Source: CF-39 sp036518215 (lineage in GTDB: Bacteria > Chloroflexota > Limnocylindria > P2-11E). Taken from it: 28,640 nucleotides of DNA. The stretch spans positions 1 through 28,640 of the forward strand of contig DATDNP010000109.1 in assembly GCA_036518215.1 (NCBI GenBank). The letters are read 5' to 3'. A model generated the notes under the pieces. The model ran no database searches and was not told the DNA's origin. It saw only the letters and a list, made by a program, of their open reading frames with translations. The position numbers were made by a program, and so were the translations under genes. Positions 23,362 through 28,640 of this stretch are shown piece by piece; position 1 is the first letter of the stretch; each line of letters starts with the position of its first letter.

Positions 23362-24642
23362 CTAGGCGCGAACTGTCTCGAGTGCACGCCGCGCGAGCCG
23401 GAGCGCTTCGTCGCCGTCGCCGCGCGCCTCCGCGGCATGCGACCAGCGGTCGTACACGTGACGCAGCAGCTGCGGCGCGCGCTCCTCGGCGAGCTGGCTC
23501 GCCTCCTGGAACGACCGCTTCGCGGCGGCCGAGCTCGACGCCATGCGGAGCTCACCGATGAGGACGAGCGATCGGACCTGCGCGTCGGGCTGGCCGACCT
23601 TGCGCGCGAACTTGAGCGCCTCCTGCGCCGCGGCGAGACCCGCCTCGGGGTCGCCCTTCGCCATGACCTCGGCCTCGGAGGCCCTGATCGACGCGAGCGT
23701 CGTGTCGCGCTTCGTCTCCTGCGCGAGCTTCGCCGCGCGCGCGAGGCACTCCCTCGCCCGTTCGCGGTTCCCGTACTCCGCGTAGAGCATCGCCGCGTTG
23801 TCGAGCGTGCAGGCCGCCTGATCGAGCAGGCCGAGCTCTTCGTAGAGGTGCAGGCTCCGGCGGTTGTACGTGATCGCGGCCTCGAGGTCGCCCTCGTTCT
23901 GGTAGTTCTTCGCCATTCCGGCGTACAGGACCGCGAGGGACATGCGGTCGGAGAACTTCGTGGAGAGCTCGACGGCGCGCTCGTACACCGAGAGCGCCTC
24001 CTTGGGCTGGCGATCGTTGGTCAGCGCGACGGCGAGGTCGACGAGGCGGCGGAAGTAGAAGGTCTCGTCCTTCACGATGCCGTTCTCGCACGCGACGATG
24101 GACTCGCGCAGCAGCCGGATGGCATCGGCGTACGCGTAGGTACGCGCGTATGCGGACGCGAGGATCGCCTTCACGCGGTACTGCTCCTCGGCGTTCTCGA
24201 GCAGATCGGCCATGCGCTGCGCGCGCTCGATGACCGGGAACGCCTGCTTCGGCTGGCCGGTGGCGTTGTATGCCGCGGCGAGGTACCGGAGCCGCACGAG
24301 CTGGTCGGCGGCGTTCAGCCCCTCCTCGAGCCGTTCGAGGATCGGGAGCGCCTCGGCCGGCCTGTTCTGCTCGATGAGACTGCGCGCCTCGACGAGGTCG
24401 AACTGCGGCGTGGCCGGTGACGAGCTGCCGCCGAGCAGGTCGGACGGCTTCACGCCGAGGACGCCCGCGATGTGCTCGAGCGCCTTCATCGACGCGCGCG
24501 TCCTCCCGGATTCGAGCATCGAGATATAGGCCTTCGTGTAGAGCGGATCGGCGAGCTGTGCCTGGGTCAGCCCCTTCGCGGTGCGAAGGGAGCGAATACG
24601 CGCACCGACATCGGCGACCATCGCCGAGCGCACCTGAGCCAT
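23362..24642 (-). CDS. HTH-TPR transcriptional regulator (RRNPP-like architecture)
   Basis: 426 aa. Residues about 12-68 are an XRE/Cro-type helix-turn-helix (IRSLRTAKGLTQAQLADP, then YISMLESGRTRASMKALEHIAGVLGV). Residues about 85-420 are at least six TPR units (ALPILERLEEGLNAADQLVRLRYL, AITYNRRSLHLYEELGLLDQAACT and others). DNA-binding domain plus TPR ligand pocket is the layout of PlcR/Rgg/ComR-type peptide sensors, though many relatives outside Firmicutes have no known ligand. Directly upstream, same strand, is a 42-aa exported peptide gene; directly downstream is cysM-cysO-mec. The ATG at 24642 is used; Met8 is possible. Confidence 0.88.
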   Translation of the reverse strand: MAQVRSAMVADVGARIRSLRTAKGLTQAQLADPLYTKAYISMLESGRTRASMKALEHIAGVLGVKPSDLLGGSSSPATPQFDLVEARSLIEQNRPAEALPILERLEEGLNAADQLVRLRYLAAAYNATGQPKQAFPVIERAQRMADLLENAEEQYRVKAILASAYARTYAYADAIRLLRESIVACENGIVKDETFYFRRLVDLAVALTNDRQPKEALSVYERAVELSTKFSDRMSLAVLYAGMAKNYQNEGDLEAAITYNRRSLHLYEELGLLDQAACTLDNAAMLYAEYGNRERARECLARAAKLAQETKRDTTLASIRASEAEVMAKGDPEAGLAAAQEALKFARKVGQPDAQVRSLVLIGELRMASSSAAAKRSFQEASQLAEERAPQLLRHVYDRWSHAAEARGDGDEALRLARRALETVRA

Positions 24643-24702
24643 CGGCGCCCCACTTTACGGACGTGCAAGCCGCGGGTCAATTCCACCTGAACTGAGAAGG
24701 TC

Positions 24703-24771
24703 CGGACCGAGACCGGGGCGATGCCGGTCGGGGTCCACGGGGCCCAGACTGCCCGTGGCTCGGTCGGTCCG
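24703..24771. repeat. Nested inverted repeats between the peptide gene and the HTH-TPR gene
   Basis: Outer arms CGGACCGA (24703-24710) and TCGGTCCG (24764-24771) enclose two hairpins: GACCGG/CCGGTC (24711-24729) and CCACGGG/CCCGTGG (24735-24758). On the minus strand this is a three-way junction 30 nt after the peptide stop and about 60 nt before the regulator ATG. It could terminate the peptide transcript, set differential expression, or be an operator. Confidence 0.55.
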
Positions 24772-24797
24772 CGCCGAGCGCAGACCGGGACGCGTAT

Positions 24798-24926
24798 CTA
24801 GCAGAGGCCGCCGCCGATCGTGGTCGGGTCGCACGCGTTGGCGGTGTTGCCGACTGAAACGACGCTGAACGAGAGCGCGAGCGCGACGGTGAAGGTCACG
24901 ATCTGGAACAGACGACGGATCGACAT
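24798..24926 (-). CDS. 42-aa exported peptide with a CDPTTIGGGLC C-terminus
   Basis: Too short for a standard gene call. ATG at 24926 preceded by GGAGG; 38 of 42 codons end in G or C, a strong coding sign. A basic start (MSIRRLF) and hydrophobic helix of about 17 residues lead to SVGNTANA then CDPTTIGGGLC. An AxA-type signal peptidase site (A-N-A) precedes Cys32, predicting an 11-residue secreted peptide with Cys at both ends, able to close a disulfide ring. The A-N-A-C sequence is a poor lipobox, but a lipopeptide is not excluded. Followed 155 bp later by the HTH-TPR gene, it could be that regulator's signal. No homologue is known to me. Confidence 0.7.
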   Translation of the reverse strand: MSIRRLFQIVTFTVALALSFSVVSVGNTANACDPTTIGGGLC

Positions 24927-24929
24927 TTC

Positions 24930-24951
24930 GGTGGGTCCCTCCGACCCCACC
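24930..24951 (-). promoter_or_regulatory. Shine-Dalgarno displayed in a hairpin loop
   Basis: In the minus-strand RNA GGTGGGGTC and GACCCACC pair (8 bp with one bulged G) around the loop GGAGG, the only SD of the 42-aa peptide gene. The 3' arm fills the 11-nt spacer to the ATG. This suggests control of translation by folding or by an RNA-binding factor. Confidence 0.55.
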
Positions 24952-25023
24952 GGCTATTTAGAGACTGGGCCCCCTCGCCGCCGACTATCGGGGCTTCGCG
25001 CCACGAAGTAAAGGTGGACTTGC

Positions 25024-25980
25024 CTAGGTGCGTGCGACTAGACCCGCGAGGAGCCGGGCCTGATGCGCACCGCCGTCGAGGGCGGCGAGGAAAAGAAGCG
25101 AGGTCGGACCGAGCAGCAGGCTCGGGACGGCGACGACCGGCGGGAGCGTCTCGAAGCTCCCGCTCGTTCCCGCGCGGACGGCCGCGAGGACGACCGCACC
25201 GGTGAGCGCGCCGGCGGACAGCCCGACGGCGCGCGGCGAGAGCCGCAGCGGCAGCGGCGACCCGCTCACGAGACGGTCGATCCGAGCTTCCGTGACCGAG
25301 AGCCCCGTCACCGGGACGAGCAGACCGAGGTCGGCCTCGGGAGCGTGCGGGAGGAGCTTGTAGAGCGCGCGGGCGAGCGGCTCGATGCCGACCGTGCGCA
25401 CGGCCTCGTCGTCCGCGGCGATCTCCTTCTGCAACGCGTAGAAGGACGCGAGCTCGTCGACCGCGGGAACGACGTACAACCCCGCCGCGAAATAGCGCGC
25501 CACGACGACACGCAGCGGGTCGCGCTGCCGGAGGTGATACCGCTCGTGCACGAGGACGGCGCGGAGCTCGTCGCGTGAGAGGCGCTTCGTGAGGCCGCTC
25601 GAGAGGCAGATGCGCGGATCACGGAACCAGTAGCAGAACGAGAACGTGCGCTCGTCCGCGACGACGTCGACGCGTCCCTCGACGCCGAGCTCCCGCGACA
25701 GCGCCTCGACGCTCCGCGGCAACGCGATGCGACGCGACTCGAGCGAGCGGATGAGCGCCGCGGTCGTGAGGAGCTGACGGAGGATCGACGCCGAGCCGAG
25801 CGTGATCCCGCACGTCGCGAGGACCAGCACGAAGAGGATCACGACGTCGGCGAGATCGTCCGGGCCGACCGCCGCGATGTGCGCGGCGTGCGGGACGATG
25901 GCGGCGAGGAGCGCGACGAGGATCGCGCTCGAGACGAGCGCGAGCGCCAGCACGAGCGCGAACGCGCGATCAGCGCGCAT
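25024..25980 (-). CDS. M56 (BlaR1/MecR1-type) membrane metalloprotease
   Basis: 318 aa. Two N-terminal hydrophobic helices (about 5-30 and 45-65), a cytoplasmic zinc-protease region with VLVHERYHLRQRDP (HExxH: His145, Glu146, His149), a further hydrophobic segment (about 158-172) and two C-terminal hydrophobic stretches. In BlaR1 this protease inactivates the BlaI repressor after signal binding. The C-terminal penicillin-binding sensor is absent, so the trigger is unknown. Start ATG 25980 overlaps the blaI 3' end by 11 bp, as usual for this pair. Confidence 0.85.
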   Translation of the reverse strand: MRADRAFALVLALALVSSAILVALLAAIVPHAAHIAAVGPDDLADVVILFVLVLATCGITLGSASILRQLLTTAALIRSLESRRIALPRSVEALSRELGVEGRVDVVADERTFSFCYWFRDPRICLSSGLTKRLSRDELRAVLVHERYHLRQRDPLRVVVARYFAAGLYVVPAVDELASFYALQKEIAADDEAVRTVGIEPLARALYKLLPHAPEADLGLLVPVTGLSVTEARIDRLVSGSPLPLRLSPRAVGLSAGALTGAVVLAAVRAGTSGSFETLPPVVAVPSLLLGPTSLLFLAALDGGAHQARLLAGLVART

Positions 25981-26383
25981 TCCGCCGCCCCTTCGCGAGA
26001 CGCCGCAGCGCGGCGCGGTGCGTCGCGTCGACCTCATCGAGCTCCGCCGAGAACGCGGCGAGCGCCGCGTCGCCGAACTCGCTCACCAGGCCGCGCGCGA
26101 GATCGCGTGAGATACGCGCGCGATGCTCCTCCCGCGTGTGCGCGGCGCGATAGACGTACGTGCGACCGACACGCTCGCGCGCGACGAGGCCCTTGCCGTG
26201 AAGACGGACGAGCACGGTCATGAGCGTCGTGTACGCGAGGTCACGCGTCGCGCCGAGCTCGTCGACGACGTCGCGCACGGTCGCCGGGCCGCGCTGCCAG
26301 AGCCGTTCCATCACCTCGGTCTCGAGCGGACCGAGCAGGTCGCCCGCGGCGGCGCGGCGGATGCGGCGCAGGCTCGCGCTCAC
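25970..26383 (-). CDS. BlaI/MecI family transcriptional repressor
   Basis: 137-aa winged helix protein. LGPLETEVMERLWQRGPATVRDVVDEL, LAYTTLMTVLVRLHGKGLVARERVGRTYVYRAA is the BlaI/MecI signature; the C-terminal helices (ISRDLARGLVSEFGDAALAAFSAEL) form the dimer region. The GTG at 26383 lies 7 nt after the upstream ArsR-like stop, so translation is probably coupled. It would bind the TACGAC-type palindrome at 26857-26873 and repress the whole three-gene operon. Confidence 0.9.
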   Translation of the reverse strand: MSASLRRIRRAAAGDLLGPLETEVMERLWQRGPATVRDVVDELGATRDLAYTTLMTVLVRLHGKGLVARERVGRTYVYRAAHTREEHRARISRDLARGLVSEFGDAALAAFSAELDEVDATHRAALRRLAKGRRNAR

Positions 26384-26390
26384 GCGACGA

Positions 26391-26795
26391 TCATCCCACC
26401 TTGCGAGAGCGACCGAGCCGGCGTCGCGTGAGCATCCGCGGATGCCGCTCCGCGATGCCTTCGTGGCCGTGCGCGAGCGCGGTGTAGAGCTGCACGACGT
26501 GGTGACCGTCCCGCGGCACGTACACGATGCCGGCCGGCGTCTCGCGCCGCTCGAGCAGTCCGACGAGCGCCATCGCGGCAAGCTCGCGTTCCGCCGTCTG
26601 CTGCGAGAGTCCGCTCCATACCGCCGCGCGCTGCGGCGTGTCCTCGCCGAGCGTCAGCGCGTGAAGGAGCCGCAGTCGCGCGGGATCGGCGAGCTGGCCG
26701 AGCGCCTGCGCGGCGCGCTCGTATTCCTCGTCCTCACCACGGACGAGCAAGCTGGGATCGCTCGTGAACAGGTTGAGATCGAAATCCATGGCCAT
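26391..26795 (-). CDS. ArsR-like winged helix regulator
   Basis: 134 aa. YERAAQALGQLADPARLRLLHAL begins a winged helix, followed by VWSGLSQQTAERELAAMALVGLLERRETPAGIVYVP (recognition helix and wing). No Cys is present, so it is not a classic metal-sensing ArsR. The C-terminal 30 residues are basic. First gene of the ArsR-like/blaI/M56 operon. A second regulator in a BlaI operon is unusual. ATG at 26795 with a G-rich RBS; ATG at 26789 is an alternative. Confidence 0.75.
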   Translation of the reverse strand: MAMDFDLNLFTSDPSLLVRGEDEEYERAAQALGQLADPARLRLLHALTLGEDTPQRAAVWSGLSQQTAERELAAMALVGLLERRETPAGIVYVPRDGHHVVQLYTALAHGHEGIAERHPRMLTRRRLGRSRKVG

Positions 26796-26856
26796 CGCAA
26801 AGCCCCCCTGGCGGGCACTGCTACGTCCCGGTAGTAACCGTCTCCCGGTCCGAATA

Positions 26857-26873
26857 CTACGACGGTGTCGTAG
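26857..26873. promoter_or_regulatory. BlaI-type operator
   Basis: CTACGAC-GGT-GTCGTAG is a perfect 17-bp inverted repeat 62 bp upstream of the ArsR-like gene. A TAGTAT -10-like box overlaps its edge on the minus strand. A weaker CTAC-N6-GTAG site lies at 26821-26834. Together they fit autoregulation of the operon by BlaI. Confidence 0.7.
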
Positions 26874-26890
26874 GAGCGCGCACTCAGTTT

Positions 26891-26907
26891 TCGTCGCTAC
26901 GCGACGA
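26891..26907. repeat. Second inverted repeat near the BlaI operator
   Basis: TCGTCGC-TAC-GCGACGA is a perfect inverted repeat 17 bp beyond the operator, between the operon promoter and the convergently placed end of the EamA gene region. It may bind the ArsR-like protein or be an mRNA hairpin. Confidence 0.35.
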
Positions 26908-26987
26908 CACGGGCGCGCGCCGATGGCTGAGAGCGTCGTGGCCAGCGACGGCGGGTCATACGGGTCGAGCGGATCGACGGCGGCGCG

Positions 26988-27899
26988 CTATTCACCGGGC
27001 ACCGTCGCGGCCACGGACGCGCGCGAGCCCGCGCCGGCCGCGGCGTTCATGATGATCGCGGCGCCCACGAGGGCTGCGCCCGCGAGCATTCGCCACGTGA
27101 TCGACTCGCCGAGCGCGACCGCGCCCACGGTGAGCGCCTGCGCCGAGATGAGGAGCTGCGACAGCGTCATCGTCGTCGGACGCAGATGCCGCGTGAGCCA
27201 CAGCTGCAGGACGAGACCGACGCACGAACCGAGCACGACGAGGTACCCAAAGGCGACGCCGACCTCGAACGTCCAGTGCGCGGGTGTCCCGGACTGCGCG
27301 AGCGCGAGCGGCAGGAGCACGATCGCACCGGTCCACGTCCCGACGGCGACGAGCGGGATCGGCGAGCCCTCGGCGAGCGCGCGCCGCTGGACGATGGCGC
27401 CGATCGCCCAGGTCACGGTCATCGCCGCGAGGAGCACGGTGGCGACGAGCGCCTCGGGCCGCTCGCCGGCGTCGGGAGCTCCGACGAGCACGACCATCCC
27501 GACCGCGCCGAGCGCGAGGCCGGCGATCTTGAGCCGCGACAGGCGATCGCCGTGCACGAGGAAGTGCGCGAGCAGCGCGGTCCAGATCGGGCTCGCGGCG
27601 CCGAACACCGCGACGAGGCCGCTCGGGACGTACTGCTCGGCCCAGAAGATGATCGCCCAGCTCGAGCCGGTGTTGATCACGCCCGCGAACGCCGCTGCGG
27701 CGAGCGTCCGGCGATCGCGCGGGAAGCGCAGGCCGAGCGCGAGCGACAGGGCCGTGAGCAACACCGACACGGCGACGGCACGCTCGAACGCGAAGACGAA
27801 CGGCGGCACGGAGGCGACGCCGACCTTGATGGCCGCCCACGTCGTCCCCCACAGGAGCACGAGCAGGACGTAGCGAAGGAGGACGCCGGCGGAGGGCAT
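26988..27899 (-). CDS. EamA/DMT family transporter
   Basis: 303 aa with about ten membrane helices in two EamA repeats. LRYVLLVLLWGTTWAAIKVGV opens the first, and GYLVVLGSCVGLVLQLWLTRHLRPTTMTL with a following ALGESITWRMLAGAALVGAAI closes the second, both typical. The family exports amino acids or other metabolites; the substrate here is unknown. Start ATG 27899, divergent from the SCO gene by 36 bp. RBS is weak. Confidence 0.9.
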   Translation of the reverse strand: MPSAGVLLRYVLLVLLWGTTWAAIKVGVASVPPFVFAFERAVAVSVLLTALSLALGLRFPRDRRTLAAAAFAGVINTGSSWAIIFWAEQYVPSGLVAVFGAASPIWTALLAHFLVHGDRLSRLKIAGLALGAVGMVVLVGAPDAGERPEALVATVLLAAMTVTWAIGAIVQRRALAEGSPIPLVAVGTWTGAIVLLPLALAQSGTPAHWTFEVGVAFGYLVVLGSCVGLVLQLWLTRHLRPTTMTLSQLLISAQALTVGAVALGESITWRMLAGAALVGAAIIMNAAAGAGSRASVAATVPGE

Positions 27900-27935
27900 G
27901 CGCTAGCGATGATGGCGCATATCCTCGGGAACGTG

Positions 27936-28499
27936 ATGAGGAACGGGGTCATCGCGCTCGCTTTGCTCCTCGGGGCGTGCGCGCCGCCGGCGACGCATCT
28001 CTCCGGTACCGAGCTCGACAAGACGACCGCACCCGACTTCACGCTCACCGACGGGCTCTCGGGCGACGCCGTCACGCTGTCGTCGCTTCGCGGCAACGTC
28101 GTCGCGATGGCGTTCCTGTACACGCACTGCCCCGACGTGTGCCCGCTCACCGCCGGTCTGTTCAGCGCGGCGCAGAAGCGGCTCGGCGCCGACGCGACGC
28201 ACGTGCGCTTCCTCGCCGTGTCCGTCGATCCCGTCGGCGATACGCCGCAGAACGTTCGCTCGTTCTCCGAGCAACACGACCTGTCGACGAACTGGCACTA
28301 CCTCATCGGACCCGTCGCGCAGCTGCAGCAGGTGTGGAGCGCGTATGGTGTCGGCGCGTTCGACGCCGGCACCGGGAAGGTCGACCACAACGACGCGATC
28401 TACGTCATCGACGCATCGGGCCGAGAGCGCGAGCTCGTGCACTCCGACACGCCGCTCGATAGTCTCGTGAACGATCTGCGCGCGGTGCTAAAGGGGTAA
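27936..28499 (+). CDS. SCO1/SenC/PrrC copper chaperone lipoprotein
   Basis: 187 aa. MRNGVIALALLLGAC ends in a lipobox (Cys15), placing the protein on the outer membrane face. The thioredoxin-fold domain has TAPDFTLTDG, LRGNVVAMAFLYTHCPDVCPL with the copper-binding CxxxC (Cys65, Cys69), FLAVSVDPVGDTP and GKVDHNDAIYVID with the copper His151. SCO proteins deliver copper to the CuA site of cytochrome oxidase or act as thiol reductants. I use the ATG at 27936 (GGGA 5-6 nt before); ATGs at 27909 and 27912 would put nine extra residues before the signal. Confidence 0.92.
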   Translation: MRNGVIALALLLGACAPPATHLSGTELDKTTAPDFTLTDGLSGDAVTLSSLRGNVVAMAFLYTHCPDVCPLTAGLFSAAQKRLGADATHVRFLAVSVDPVGDTPQNVRSFSEQHDLSTNWHYLIGPVAQLQQVWSAYGVGAFDAGTGKVDHNDAIYVIDASGRERELVHSDTPLDSLVNDLRAVLKG

Positions 28500-28517
28500 C
28501 CCGCGACTGACAGAGCA

Positions 28518-28535
28518 CGCGGCCGCAGGGCCGCG
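28518..28535. terminator. GC-rich hairpin between convergent genes
   Basis: CGCGGCC and GGCCGCG pair perfectly around GCAG, 19 bp past the SCO stop. No U tract follows. It may end transcription from either side. Confidence 0.4.
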
Positions 28536-28604
28536 GGTGGCACGCGCAGGGCGATGTTCTCCGATGCCAGAGACCGAGGGACCCGCGGGCTCAGGCCGCG
28601 GAGG

Positions 28605-28640
28605 TCAGCCGATGATGTAGATCGTCGTGAAGAGGCCGAT
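28605..28640 (-). CDS. Partial: C-terminal codons of a possible membrane protein
   Basis: The minus strand at the window edge reads IGLFTTIYIIG then TGA, with G/C-ending codons and hydrophobic residues typical of a terminal membrane helix. Eleven residues do not allow identification. The SCO neighbour makes an oxidase-related protein plausible, but that is a guess. Confidence 0.3.
   Translation of the reverse strand: MGLFTTIYIIG

Noticed and set aside
24820..25011. 63-aa plus-strand ORF opposite the exported peptide
   Set aside because: No RBS; the minus strand has RBS, GC3 bias and a signal peptide, so this is its shadow.
1..28640. CRISPR arrays, IS elements and transposases
   Set aside because: No regularly spaced repeats, transposase motifs or terminal inverted repeats were found. 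The only mobile-type signal is the tRNA-Glu repeat set.

Overview
The window is high-GC bacterial chromosome with tightly packed genes that often overlap by a few bases, and strong G/C bias in third codon positions. The CysM/CysO/JAMM cysteine cluster, phosphoketolase, a BlaI/M56 pair, a short CysS/MshC-like ligase and many class III cyclase and TPR proteins suit a high-GC Chloroflexota or Actinomycetota lineage. No rRNA or ribosomal protein gene is present, so the phylum is inference.

Layout. 0-10 kb: carboxylesterase, SPW membrane protein, small SET protein, a PCD-like/VOC fusion, an anchored lipoyl-like protein, then divergent ackA and xfp (phosphoketolase route to acetyl phosphate, acetate and ATP), a Cj0069/ATP-grasp-like protein and an M23 peptidase that lacks its signal peptide. 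9.8-13.3 kb: an accessory region built on tRNA-Glu(UUC). The intact tRNA (13208-13281, minus) is followed by two tandem segments, each ending in a copy of the tRNA 3' part (53 bp perfect at 10665-10717, 30 bp at 9820-9849). They carry a cold-shock gene, a small GTG-start protein, a repeat-containing exported protein and a small secreted protein. No integrase is visible. 13.3-20.3 kb: lipoprotein, Tet-type MFS exporter, AstE/AspA-like zinc hydrolase, TPR/adenylate cyclase, CysS/MshC-like ligase and an M42-like peptidase.

20.3-20.65 kb has no convincing large gene. It holds a promoter-like site, a palindrome, a short leader ORF, several nested helices and a strong intrinsic terminator ending 14 nt before the ATG of a Yip1-like membrane protein: a candidate cis-regulatory RNA. 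21.7-25 kb (minus): a 42-aa exported peptide gene, then an HTH-TPR regulator, then cysM-cysO-mec, the CysO-dependent cysteine pathway. The peptide's predicted mature form is an 11-mer with Cys at both ends, and its Shine-Dalgarno lies in a hairpin loop. 25-26.9 kb: an ArsR-like/BlaI/M56 operon behind a perfect BlaI-type operator. 27-28.6 kb: EamA transporter, divergent SCO1 copper chaperone, and the last codons of a possible membrane protein.

The strongest candidates for something new are the peptide plus HTH-TPR pair, the tRNA-Glu segment array and the structured leader before the Yip1-like gene. All three are read from sequence only.
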